From positions 248,001 to 312,000 of the forward strand of contig NZ_JAKGSB010000003.1 of NCBI RefSeq assembly GCF_021568905.1: 64,000 bases of DNA, in the 5' to 3' direction. This stretch comes from Zavarzinia marina. GTDB taxonomy: Bacteria; Pseudomonadota; Alphaproteobacteria; Zavarziniales; Zavarziniaceae. Of this stretch, positions 30,472 to 38,329 are shown piece after piece. The position numbers and the translations under genes were made by a program. Each line of letters opens with the position of its first letter. Positions within the stretch are counted from its first letter, which is position 1. Under the pieces are notes generated by a model. The model had not been told where the DNA came from and ran no database searches. It saw only the letters and a program-made list of their open reading frames with translations.

Positions 30472-30861
30472 CGTTTCCTCCTTCGGGGTAGTGAGAAGAA
30501 TGAGGTCCCCAAGGCCACGAGCGCCCGGACGCAAGGTCACGAGGCCCGCACGCTCACGAGAGGGGACCGAGGGAGTTCACACAGGCCGCGCTGAAAGGTG
30601 GTGTCGCTGCGTCACGGCTGCCGACGGGCAACTGACAGGACACCTGGAAGCACCGTTCAACCCGTTTGCGGCAGGGTGAATGGGAGGGCGTCGCACATCC
30701 TATAGCACGATTATGGCGGCGAAGCCCAACCGCTATGCGTCCTCAGGGGCATTTTGGTAATATGATACCGTTTCGGGCGCCCGAGAGGGCGCCCGTTTCC
30801 CGATTGTCCTGGCGCCCGAGAGGGCGCCCGTTTTTCGACATGCGGAAGGGCCGGGGCCGGT
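30472..30861. other. Intergenic region upstream of proX
   Basis: 390 bases with no supported gene. It should carry the proX promoter; I could not place a convincing -35/-10 pair. Near its far end are two nearly identical hairpins (30774-30835). Confidence 0.55.
30774..30835 (+). repeat. Tandem pair of identical hairpins with T runs
   Basis: GGGCGCCC, loop GAGA, GGGCGCCCG then TTT (30775-30798) is repeated 35 bases later as GGCGCCC, GAGA, GGGCGCCCG then TTTTT (30811-30835). Each looks like a terminator reading on the plus strand, although both flanking genes are on the minus strand. Confidence 0.8.
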
Positions 30862-31632
30862 TCAGCGCGCGGTATAGCCGCCGTCGATCACCAGTTCGCT
30901 GCCGGTCATGAAGGCGGACTCGTCGGAGGCGAGATAGAGGATGCCGTTGGCGATGTCGGCGGCGACGCCGAGATGGCCGATGGGGTGCAGCGCGATCAGG
31001 CCTTCCTTGCCGGCGGCCGGATCCTCGGTGCCGTCCAGATAGCCCTCGACCATGGGCGTCCAGATGTAACCCGGATGGACCGAATTGACGCGGATGCCGT
31101 AACCCGCCTGGGCGCAATGCAGCGCGGCCGATTTGGTGAAGATGCGGACACCGCCCTTGCTGGCGTTATAGGCGGCCAGATTGGCGTCGCCGATGATGCC
31201 CTCGATCGACGACAGGTTGACGATGGAGCCGCCGCCCCGCGCCTTCATCGCCTTGATGGCGTGCTTGGTGCCGAGGAAGACGCCATCCAGATTGATCGAC
31301 ATCAGCCAGCGCCAATCCTCCAGGCTGGTGTCCTCGACGCTGCCGGCCAGCGCGACGCCGGCGTTGTTCACCAGGATGTCGAGCCCGCCGAAGGCCGCGA
31401 CCAGGGCGGCGATCGTGGCTTCCCATGCCGCCTCGTCGGCGACGTCCTGACGCCGGAACAGGGCCTTGCCCCCGGCGGCGGTGATCTCCGCCACGACCTT
31501 GCGGCCGGCTTCCTCGTCGAGGTCGGTCACCGCGACCGCGGCGCCTTCCCGTGCGAGGACGAGTGCCGCTTCCCGCCCGATGCCCTTGGCGGCACCGGTG
31601 ACCAACGCGATTTTTCCCGCAACGCGACCCAT
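30862..31632 (-). CDS. Short-chain dehydrogenase/reductase
   Basis: 256 residues, classical SDR. NAD(P) motif TGAAKGIGREAALV with VTDLDEEAG (an Asp after the second strand favours NAD), NNAG at about residue 88, catalytic Ser in NLSSIEG and Tyr-x-x-x-Lys as YNASKGG. The C-terminus ends SELVIDGGYTAR. Substrate unknown. It lies between the proX upstream region and the dmeRF operon, from which it is divergent. Confidence 0.9.
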   Translation of the reverse strand: MGRVAGKIALVTGAAKGIGREAALVLAREGAAVAVTDLDEEAGRKVVAEITAAGGKALFRRQDVADEAAWEATIAALVAAFGGLDILVNNAGVALAGSVEDTSLEDWRWLMSINLDGVFLGTKHAIKAMKARGGGSIVNLSSIEGIIGDANLAAYNASKGGVRIFTKSAALHCAQAGYGIRVNSVHPGYIWTPMVEGYLDGTEDPAAGKEGLIALHPIGHLGVAADIANGILYLASDESAFMTGSELVIDGGYTAR

Positions 31633-31763
31633 GATTTCGCTCCCTCATCCGCCGGTCGAAACGCCGGCACCTTGGCCGGACGCGTGTCCGGCGCCGCGAG
31701 CATAGCAAGCGGCGGCGCGACGGGCGGCGAAATCCGGCATTGTGACGCAGGGAGATGTCTCAT

Positions 31764-31784
31764 AATATAACCCCCTATACTATA
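31764..31784. promoter_or_regulatory. Probable DmeR operator
   Basis: AATATAACCCCCTATACTATA lies just before dmeR: a C-tract flanked by TATA half-sites, the form of operator known for RcnR/FrmR-type repressors and for DmeR in rhizobia. It overlaps the likely promoter and ends 11 bases before the dmeR ATG. Autoregulation of dmeRF is inferred. Confidence 0.65.
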
Positions 31785-31795
31785 AGGGCGGCGCC

Positions 31796-32068
31796 ATGGC
31801 ACATACCATCCGTGACAAGGACAGGCTGGTCGCGCGGGTTCGACGCCTGAAGGGGCAGCTCGAAGGGATCGAGCGCGCGCTGGAGGCGGAGAAGCCCTGC
31901 GGCGAGATCCTGCGCCAGCTCGCCTCGGTTCGGGGCGCCATGGGCGGCCTGACGGCGGAAGTGATGGAAGGCCATCTGCTGGAGCATGTCGTCGAGGCCG
32001 AAACCGAGGCCGAGCGCCGGCAGGGCGGCGCGGCGCTGATCGACATCATCCGCACCTACATGAAATAG
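31796..32068 (+). CDS. dmeR: Metal-responsive repressor, CsoR/RcnR family
   Basis: 90 residues, all-helical. The N-terminal RDKDRLVARVRRLKGQLEGIERAL and the conserved Cys in EKPCGEILRQLASVRGAM, together with His60 and further histidine in EGHLLEHVVEAE, give the metal-site pattern of RcnR/DmeR (Ni/Co) rather than CsoR (Cu). It represses the adjacent efflux gene until Co or Ni binds; this is from family knowledge. AAGGGCGG precedes the ATG. 16 bases separate it from dmeF. Confidence 0.88.
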   Translation: MAHTIRDKDRLVARVRRLKGQLEGIERALEAEKPCGEILRQLASVRGAMGGLTAEVMEGHLLEHVVEAETEAERRQGGAALIDIIRTYMK

Positions 32069-32084
32069 CCAGGAGCGACGGCAC

Positions 32085-33038
32085 ATGGCGGCGCAAGACA
32101 TCTCGTCCCATACCCACGGGCATAATTTCCTCGGCACCGACCATCGCCGCAACGAGCGCCGGGTCCGGCTGGTCATCGCCCTGACGGCGACGACCATGGT
32201 GGTCGAGATCGCGGCGGGCACGGTCTATGGCTCGATGGCGCTGGTCGCCGACGGCTGGCACATGTCGACCCATGCCGCCGCCATGCTGATCGCGGCGCTG
32301 ACCTATCTCTATGCCCGCTGGCACGCGAACGATCGCCGTTTCAGCTTCGGCACCGGCAAGCTCGGCGATCTCGGCGCTTTCGCCAGCGCGGTGATCTTGG
32401 CGCTGGTCGCGCTGCTGATCGGGTGGGAAAGCGTGATGCGGCTGGCGCAGCCGGTGGCGATCGGCTTCGAGCAGGCGATCGCCGTCGCCGTCATCGGCCT
32501 TGCCGTCAATCTGGCCTGCGCCTGGCTGCTCCGCGACGATCATGGTCACCACCACGGCCATCACCACCATGATCATGATCACGGCGACGATCACCATCAC
32601 CATGGCCGCGACAACAACCTGCGCGCCGCCTATCTGCATGTCCTGGCGGATGCGCTGACCTCGATCCTCGCCATCGTGGCGCTCCTCCTGGGGCGGGCCT
32701 ATGGCTGGCTCTGGGCGGATCCGCTGATGGGCGTGGTGGGGGCGCTGGTGATTGCGCGCTGGTCCTGGGGCCTGATCCGGGAGTCCGGGGCGGTCCTCCT
32801 CGACCGCGTGCCCGAGGGCGAGGATCTGGCCGGCGATATCCGCAAGGCGATCGAGACCGAGGCGGACCGGATCACCGATCTCCATGTCTGGCAGATCGGG
32901 CCGGGCCACCATGCGGCCATCGTCGCGCTGGTTTCGAGCGCGCCGCGGGAGCCGTCGGACTACAAGGCCCGGCTTTCGGCGCTAAGCGCACTCTCCCATG
33001 TCACGATCGAGGTCGAGCCGGCGGGGGCGGCCGGATAG
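32085..33038 (+). CDS. dmeF: Cation diffusion facilitator, Co/Ni efflux type
   Basis: 317 residues with six predicted membrane helices. TM2 has ALVADGWHMSTHAAAM and TM5 HVLADALTSILAI, giving the paired H-x-x-x-D type transport site of the DmeF subgroup (His in place of the first Asp pair). Between TM4 and TM5 is a loop of about 25 residues made almost entirely of His and Asp (around residues 148-173), a metal-binding element. The C-terminal cytoplasmic domain contains DLHVWQIGPGHHAAIV. Exports Co or Ni; operon with dmeR. Confidence 0.9.
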   Translation: MAAQDISSHTHGHNFLGTDHRRNERRVRLVIALTATTMVVEIAAGTVYGSMALVADGWHMSTHAAAMLIAALTYLYARWHANDRRFSFGTGKLGDLGAFASAVILALVALLIGWESVMRLAQPVAIGFEQAIAVAVIGLAVNLACAWLLRDDHGHHHGHHHHDHDHGDDHHHHGRDNNLRAAYLHVLADALTSILAIVALLLGRAYGWLWADPLMGVVGALVIARWSWGLIRESGAVLLDRVPEGEDLAGDIRKAIETEADRITDLHVWQIGPGHHAAIVALVSSAPREPSDYKARLSALSALSHVTIEVEPAGAAG

Positions 33039-33055
33039 ACGGGCCGCCCGTCGCC

Positions 33056-33238
33056 TCAGTCGGGCTTCTTCGGCGGCTTCCCGGTCTCGTCCGCCACCGC
33101 CGAGGGGCCGCCGGCATGGGCAGGCGTGAAGGCGGGGGCATCGCTGGCGGGGAAGGACTCGTCGCTCGCTTCGTCGATGGGATCGATGAGGGGCTTCTCG
33201 ACGGCAAGATCTTTGCCCCTGTCCTTGGTCATGATCAT
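33056..33238 (-). CDS. Small conserved alphaproteobacterial protein
   Basis: 60 residues, no signal or membrane segment. The centre DPIDEASDESFPASDAPAFT is a pattern that recurs in many short alphaproteobacterial proteins of unknown function; the flanks are low-complexity and lysine/proline-rich. It probably is a real gene because of that motif. Upstream neighbour on the same strand is the aldo-keto reductase. Confidence 0.65.
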   Translation of the reverse strand: MIMTKDRGKDLAVEKPLIDPIDEASDESFPASDAPAFTPAHAGGPSAVADETGKPPKKPD

Positions 33239-33277
33239 GCTCCACGTTCAGGGTCTCACTTCCAATAGTATGGGGAC

Positions 33278-33302
33278 GCCGGGGCCGCATGTCAGCCCCG
33301 GC
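33278..33302. terminator. GC-rich hairpin after the aldo-keto reductase gene
   Basis: GCCGGGGC (33278-33285) pairs with GCCCCGGC (33295-33302) around a 9-base loop. The T run (GGTTTTC) is on the plus-strand side, so its use as a minus-strand terminator is uncertain. Confidence 0.45.
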
Positions 33303-33310
33303 GCCGGTTT

Positions 33311-34306
33311 TCACCGCTCGCTGTCGAGATGCCGCATCAAGGGAGCGGGATAGCGCTCGCCCCGGGCGGCGCCCTTCGGCACCGCCTGTTCGAGGGCGGC
33401 GAGATCCTCGGCCGTCAGCGAGACCTCGAGCGCGCCGAGGCTCTCGGCCAGGCGGTCGCGGCGGCGCGCGCCGATCAGGGGCACGATGTCCGGGCCCTGG
33501 GCCAGCACCCAGGCGATGGCGATTTGGGCGACGGACACCCCCTTCGTCTCGGCCAGGGCGCGGATCGCATCGACCAGGGCCAGATTGTGGTCCAGGTTCT
33601 CCGCCGAAAAGCGCGGGGAGAAGGCGCGGAAGTCGCCGCTTCGCTGCTCGCCCGCCTGCCAATGGCCGGAGATCAGGCCGCGCGACAGCACGCCATAGGC
33701 GGTGACGGCGATGCCGTGTTCGCGGCAGACCGGCAGGATCCTGTCCTCGATACCGCGCGAGATCAGGGAATATTCGATCTGCAGGTCGGTGATCGGGTGG
33801 ACGGCGGCGGCCCGGCGGATCGTCTCCGCGCCCATTTCGGAAAGGCCGATGTGGCGCACCCAGCCCGCCTTCGCCATGTCGGCGATGGCGCCGACCGTAT
33901 CCTCGATCGGCACGTCGGGGTCCAGGCGCGACAGGCGGTAGACGTCGATATGGTCGGTCCGCAGGCGCTTCAGGCTCATGGCCAGGAAGTTGCGCACCGC
34001 CGCCGGCCTGCCGTCATAGCCGATGAAGGCGCCGCCCGGATCGCGCAGCGCGCCGAATTTCACCGACAGGCGATAACGCTCGCGCGGCACCGCCGCCAGG
34101 GCCTCGCCGATCAGCATCTCATTGTCGCCGGAGGCGTAGAAATCGCCGGTATCCAGCAGGTCGATGCCGGCATCCAGCGCGGCATGAATGGTGGCGATCG
34201 CCTCCGCCCGGTCGGCGGGGCCGTAGAAGTCGTCGGACATGCCCATGCAGCCGAGGCCCAGGGCCGAGACCATGGGGCCCGTGGTGCCTAGTTTCCGCTG
34301 TTCCAT
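33311..34306 (-). CDS. Aldo-keto reductase with altered catalytic tetrad
   Basis: 331 residues, AKR TIM barrel of the YakC/AKR13 type: MEQRKLGTTGPMVSALGLGCMGMSDDFYG (start, in two blocks), Asp and Tyr of the tetrad in LLDTGDFYASG, Lys in LSVKFGAL, and HIGLSEMGAETIRRA. The usual catalytic His (family QHRVDP) reads Ser here: VYRLSRLDPDVPIEDTVGA. The NADPH site near the C-terminus (PLIGARRRDRLAESL) is normal. ATG 34306 has GAAGGAG upstream. Divergent from a LysR gene with an operator between them. Substrate unknown. Confidence 0.88.
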   Translation of the reverse strand: MEQRKLGTTGPMVSALGLGCMGMSDDFYGPADRAEAIATIHAALDAGIDLLDTGDFYASGDNEMLIGEALAAVPRERYRLSVKFGALRDPGGAFIGYDGRPAAVRNFLAMSLKRLRTDHIDVYRLSRLDPDVPIEDTVGAIADMAKAGWVRHIGLSEMGAETIRRAAAVHPITDLQIEYSLISRGIEDRILPVCREHGIAVTAYGVLSRGLISGHWQAGEQRSGDFRAFSPRFSAENLDHNLALVDAIRALAETKGVSVAQIAIAWVLAQGPDIVPLIGARRRDRLAESLGALEVSLTAEDLAALEQAVPKGAARGERYPAPLMRHLDSER

Positions 34307-34355
34307 CGCTCGCTCCTTCGCGTTTGATGGCCAGACCATGCGCCCTTCCTCGGCG

Positions 34356-34379
34356 TTCGATAATCGGGCATTATCTGAA
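34356..34379. promoter_or_regulatory. LysR-type operator between aldo-keto reductase and lysR genes
   Basis: GATAAT and ATTATC form an inverted repeat (34359-34364 and 34370-34375) separated by CGGGC, giving the LysR box T-N11-A. Flanking TTC (34356) and GAA (34377) extend it. It lies midway in the 96-base divergent gap. Confidence 0.75.
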
Positions 34380-34402
34380 CACCTCGTGCGAAATATCGAA
34401 CA

Positions 34403-35317
34403 ATGCGGCCGCCCGATCTGTCCGACCTGGAAATCCTGATGCTGGTGGCGCAAGAGCGCAGTTTCCGCCGTGCGGCGCGTTTGCGCGGCCTTTCCGCCTC
34501 GGGCCTGTCGGAAGCCGTGCGCCGGCTGGAGGAAAGCCTGGGCGTGCGCCTGCTCAACCGCACGACCCGCAGCGTCACCCCGACGGAGGCGGGACAGCGC
34601 CTTCTGGAGCGCCTGCAGCCGGCCCTGGGTGAAGTGCGCGCCGCCCTCGACGTGGTGAACGGCTTTCGCGACAGCCCGACCGGCACGCTGCGCCTCAATG
34701 TGCCGGGCATCGTGGCGCGGACCATGCTGCCGCCGATCGTCGCCGGTTTTCTGGCGCGCCATCCCGGCGTCACGGTCGAGGTGATGGCGGAGGACAGTTT
34801 CATCGACGTGCTGGCGGCCGGCTATGACGCCGGTGTGCGCTATGGCGAACGCCTGGAACAGGACATGATCGCCGTGCCCATCGGCCCCCGGGTGCAGCGC
34901 TATGCGATCGCCGCCGCGCCTTCCTATCTCGCGGCGCATGGCACGCCCCGGCATCCGCGCGACCTGTTGGACCACCGCTGCCTGCGTCACCGCTTCCTCA
35001 ATGGCGTGAGCCCGGCCTGGGAATTCGAGAAGGCGGGGGAATCGGTGCGGGTCGATCCGGCCGGGCCACTGATCGGCAATGCGATCGAAGTGCTGCTGGC
35101 CGCGGCCGAGGCGGGGCAGGGCGTGATCTCGGGCTTCGAGGAACAATTGGCGCCGTCGATCGCGGCGGGGCGCCTGGTGCCGATCATGCGGGACTGGTGG
35201 GAGGAATTTCCCGGTCCCTTCCTCTATTGCCCCAGCCGGCACCTGATGCCCGCGCCCTTGCGGGCCTTCATCGATTATCTGAAGGCGGAACAGGCCCTGA
35301 CGATGGAACAGGCGTGA
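34403..35317 (+). CDS. LysR-family transcriptional regulator
   Basis: 304 residues. The winged helix-turn-helix occupies residues 6-65 (LMLVAQERSFRRAARLRGLS, SGLSEAVRRLEESLGVRLLNR) and the two-lobed effector domain follows. It belongs to the PecT/AaeR-like subgroup (TGTLRLNVPGIVARTMLPPIVAGF). Divergent arrangement and the palindrome in the gap suggest it controls the aldo-keto reductase gene. Its 3' end overlaps the convergent tetR-type gene by 50 bases. Confidence 0.92.
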   Translation: MRPPDLSDLEILMLVAQERSFRRAARLRGLSASGLSEAVRRLEESLGVRLLNRTTRSVTPTEAGQRLLERLQPALGEVRAALDVVNGFRDSPTGTLRLNVPGIVARTMLPPIVAGFLARHPGVTVEVMAEDSFIDVLAAGYDAGVRYGERLEQDMIAVPIGPRVQRYAIAAAPSYLAAHGTPRHPRDLLDHRCLRHRFLNGVSPAWEFEKAGESVRVDPAGPLIGNAIEVLLAAAEAGQGVISGFEEQLAPSIAAGRLVPIMRDWWEEFPGPFLYCPSRHLMPAPLRAFIDYLKAEQALTMEQA

Positions 35318-35915
35318 GGGCGGCGTCGGTCAGGGCCCTGTCGATCAAGGCTTGGCCGGCCGCGACCAGATGGATCGCCGGGCCGTCGCCGTCGAACAAT
35401 TGCGCACTGGCATAGGATCCTTCGATCAGCAGGAGCAGGGCGTCGCCCAGCATGGCGGGGTCGGGGGCGCCGGCCCGGGCGGCCAGAGCGCGCAGGCGGC
35501 GGCGGTATTCCCTCTTGTTGGCGACGGCGGCCCGGCGCGCCGGATGGCCGCGGTCCGGATATTCGACCGCCGCATTGGTCATGCCGCAGCCCCGATAGAG
35601 CGTCGTCCGGGTCCGGTCCTCGACCGATTGCAGCCAGGCCAGGATCGCGGCGCGGCCGTCGTCGGCGAAGGGCGCGGTGACACGCTCGAAACGCGCCCAG
35701 AATTCGGCGTCATAGTCGCGGATATAGGCGGCGGCCAATTCGTCCTTGGAGGCGAAGGCGCGATAGAGGCTGGGCTTGGTGACACCCGCCGTGGTCACGA
35801 TCTCCTCCACCCCGACGTCGCGTATGCCCCGGCGGTAGAAGAGTTCGCGCGCGGCCTCGCGGATACGGTCCACGGCGCGCTTGGGGCGGTCCATGGGAGT
35901 CTGGGATACGGTCAT
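35268..35915 (-). CDS. TetR-family transcriptional regulator
   Basis: 215 residues. N-terminal DNA-binding domain RIREAARELFYRRGIRDVGVEEIVTTAGVTKPSLYRAFASKDEL (given as continuous helices 1-3 of the family) at residues 18-61, then a helical ligand domain with DGRAAILAWLQSVEDR and CGMTNAAVEY. Divergent from an MFS transporter gene with two operator-like palindromes in the gap, which makes it the likely local repressor of that transporter. Confidence 0.92.
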   Translation of the reverse strand: MTVSQTPMDRPKRAVDRIREAARELFYRRGIRDVGVEEIVTTAGVTKPSLYRAFASKDELAAAYIRDYDAEFWARFERVTAPFADDGRAAILAWLQSVEDRTRTTLYRGCGMTNAAVEYPDRGHPARRAAVANKREYRRRLRALAARAGAPDPAMLGDALLLLIEGSYASAQLFDGDGPAIHLVAAGQALIDRALTDAALTPVPSSGPVPPSDNR

Positions 35916-35940
35916 GCGAAAACTGCAGGTTGACGATGTT

Positions 35941-35986
35941 ACCGATCGGTACGTATGAAGGGCGAGCCTGAAACGTACCGGTCAGT
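35941..35986. promoter_or_regulatory. Paired TetR-type operators
   Basis: ACCGATCGGTACGT (35941-35954) and, inverted, ACGTACCGGTCAGT (35973-35986). Each half-site pair resembles the palindromic ACCGACCGGT-type operator of many TetR repressors. They lie between the tetR-type start at 35915 and the MFS start at 35990. Confidence 0.75.
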
Positions 35987-35989
35987 CAC

Positions 35990-37273
35990 ATGAAGATAAT
36001 CCGTCCCGGGTCTCTTGGCCAGAAATATGCGTTCGTCGTCGCGGGCGTGGTCTTCCTCGCCCTGCTGGTCTCGGCCGGGCAACGCTCAGCGCCGGGTGTC
36101 CTGATCCTCCCGCTCGAGGCCGGTTTCGGCTGGAGCCGGGACACGATCTCGCTCTCCGCCGCCGTCGGAATCTTCCTCTACGGGCTGGTCGGGCCCTTCG
36201 CCGCGACCCTGATGGTCGGTCTCGGCGTGCGTCGGGTCATGCTCGGCGCCCTTGCCCTGATGGCGTTTTCCGCCGCCGCGTCCTCGTTCATGGACAGCGC
36301 CTGGCAATTGCTCGCCACCTGGGGCGTGATGTCGGGCCTGGCGTCGGGTAGCGTCGCCCTCGTCCTCGGGGCGACGGTGGTGAACCGCTGGTTCGCCACC
36401 AACCGGGGCCTGATGATGGGGCTGCTGACCGCCAGCGCCGCCACCGGCACCCTGCTGTTCCTGCCCGCCCTGGCGGCGCTGGCGGACGCTTTCGGCTGGC
36501 AGGCGGTCGTGCTCGCCTGCGCCGCCGCCGCCGCCGCGCTGATCCCCCTCGTCTGGTGGCTGGTGCCGGAGGATCCGGCCGCCATCGGACAATTGCCCTA
36601 TGGCGCGACCGAGGCGGCGGCGGGCGCCGTCGCGCCCGCCCCGCCGGCCAACGTCGGCCGCATGGTGGGCGCCACTTTCGCCACCCTCGGCCGTGCCATG
36701 CGGGCGAAGGCGTTCTGGTATCTCTTCGCCACGTTCTTCATCTGCGGCTTCACCACCAACGGGCTGGTCGGCACCCATCTGATCGCGCTCTGCGGCGATC
36801 GCGGCATTCCCGAAGTGCAGGCGGCCGGCCTGCTGGCGGCCATGGGGCTGTTCGACCTTGCCGGCACCACGCTGTCCGGCTGGCTGACCGATCGCTTCGA
36901 CCCCCGGAAACTGCTCTTCGTCTATTACGGCATTCGGGGGCTGTCGCTGATCTTCCTGATCCATTCGGATTTCGATCTGTTCAGCCTGGCGATCTTCTCG
37001 ATCTTCTTCGGGCTGGACTGGATCGCCACCGTGCCGCCGACGCTGCGCCTGACCACCGATCATTTCGGCGAGCGCGACGCGCCGGTGATCTTCGGCTGGA
37101 TCGTCGCCGGCCATCAGGTCGGCGCCGCCGCCGCCGCCTTTTTCGCCGGCTACATGCGGACCGTGCAGGGGAATTACCTGGAAGCCTTCGTCATCGCGGG
37201 CGCGACCGGGCTTCTCGCCGCCTTGCTGTCGCTCATGATGGCACGGCGGGCGGTGCCCGCCGCCGCCACCTGA
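35990..37273 (+). CDS. Major facilitator superfamily transporter
   Basis: 427 residues, 12 predicted membrane helices, with the loop 2-3 region GLGVRRVMLGALALMAFSAA and the second-half equivalent LSGWLTDRFDPRKLLFVYYG. The layout is close to the OFA/monocarboxylate-type carriers, but the substrate is not predictable. Likely repressed by the adjacent TetR protein. Converges on the alcohol dehydrogenase with a 4-base gap. Confidence 0.9.
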   Translation: MKIIRPGSLGQKYAFVVAGVVFLALLVSAGQRSAPGVLILPLEAGFGWSRDTISLSAAVGIFLYGLVGPFAATLMVGLGVRRVMLGALALMAFSAAASSFMDSAWQLLATWGVMSGLASGSVALVLGATVVNRWFATNRGLMMGLLTASAATGTLLFLPALAALADAFGWQAVVLACAAAAAALIPLVWWLVPEDPAAIGQLPYGATEAAAGAVAPAPPANVGRMVGATFATLGRAMRAKAFWYLFATFFICGFTTNGLVGTHLIALCGDRGIPEVQAAGLLAAMGLFDLAGTTLSGWLTDRFDPRKLLFVYYGIRGLSLIFLIHSDFDLFSLAIFSIFFGLDWIATVPPTLRLTTDHFGERDAPVIFGWIVAGHQVGAAAAAFFAGYMRTVQGNYLEAFVIAGATGLLAALLSLMMARRAVPAAAT

Positions 37274-37277
37274 GGGA

Positions 37278-38327
37278 TCACGCTGTCAGCACGGTACGGC
37301 CGACCACCTTGCCCGCCTTCAGGTCGTGCAGGGCGTCGGTCGCCTCGGCCATGGGGCGCAGCGTGACAGGAATGGGCGCCACCTTGCCGGCCTTCACGAG
37401 GTCCAGCAGTTCCGCCAGTTCGGGCAGGCTGCCGACATAGGAGCCGACGACCGAGATGCCGTTCCACGGGAACAGGGGAATGGGCATCGACAGCGCGCCG
37501 CCGAACAGACCGACGACGACCGCCGTGCCGCCCCGGCGCAGGCCCCGGATGGCGAGTTGCAGGGTCTGTTCCGCGCCGACGAAGTCGAAGGCGGCGTGGA
37601 CGCCGCCGAGGCCCTTCTGCAGGCGGGCCAGGCTTTCCTTCTCCCGGGGGTCGATCACCTCCGAGGCGCCGGCGGCCTTGGCCGCCTCGGCCTTGGCCGG
37701 ATCGATCTCGGCGACGACGATCGGGGCGGCGGGGTAGAGCGCCTTGGCGACCTGGATCGCCATCAGGCCGACGCCGCCCGCGCCGACGATCAGCAGCGGA
37801 TCGCTGGCGCCCGCCGGCGGGATCTTCTTCATCGCGGAATAGGCGGTCAGGCCCGAGCAGGCGAGCGGACCGGCGCGATCCTCGTCGATGCCGGTGTAAT
37901 CGAGGAGATAACGGGCGTGCGGGATCTTCACCGTATCGCTGTAACCGCCATCGACATTGACGCCCAGATGGCGGCCCTTGGGGCACAGATGCTCGAGGCC
38001 GCGCGCGCAGGTCGGGCAGGCGCCGCAGCCGATCCAGGGAAAGACCACCCGGCGATCGCCGACGGCGACGCCCCCGGCCTCCGGCCCGACGGCGATCACG
38101 GTGCCGACGATCTCGTGGCCCAGGACGAAGGGCAGCTTGCGGCCGCCGCGCACGTCCAGGCGGTTGCCGCCGCCCATCTCGAAATAGCCCTCGTAGATGT
38201 GGAGATCGGAATGGCAGACGCCGCAGCGCGAGATCCGCACCACCACCTCGCCGCCTTCGGGGATGGGATCGGGCTCCACCAATTCGCAAAGCGGCGCCGC
38301 ATATTCGACCATCTTCTGGCTTTTCAT
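37278..38327 (-). CDS. Zinc-dependent alcohol dehydrogenase
   Basis: 349 residues, medium-chain dehydrogenase fold. Catalytic zinc ligand Cys35 in RCGVCHSD and His in LGHEIVGTV; the structural zinc cysteines are in CGACPTCARGLEHLCPKG. The NAD motif is GAGGVGLMAIQVA. ATG 38327 begins MKSQKMVEYA. It starts 2 bases after the stop of gluQ on the same strand, so they may be co-transcribed. Substrate not assigned. Confidence 0.9.
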   Translation of the reverse strand: MKSQKMVEYAAPLCELVEPDPIPEGGEVVVRISRCGVCHSDLHIYEGYFEMGGGNRLDVRGGRKLPFVLGHEIVGTVIAVGPEAGGVAVGDRRVVFPWIGCGACPTCARGLEHLCPKGRHLGVNVDGGYSDTVKIPHARYLLDYTGIDEDRAGPLACSGLTAYSAMKKIPPAGASDPLLIVGAGGVGLMAIQVAKALYPAAPIVVAEIDPAKAEAAKAAGASEVIDPREKESLARLQKGLGGVHAAFDFVGAEQTLQLAIRGLRRGGTAVVVGLFGGALSMPIPLFPWNGISVVGSYVGSLPELAELLDLVKAGKVAPIPVTLRPMAEATDALHDLKAGKVVGRTVLTA

Positions 38328-38329
38328 CG

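Noticed and set aside
32530-32615. His/Asp-rich stretch in dmeF as a frameshift or sequencing artefact
   Set aside because: The frame continues into a normal TM5 and C-terminal domain; His-rich loops at this place are typical of CDF transporters.
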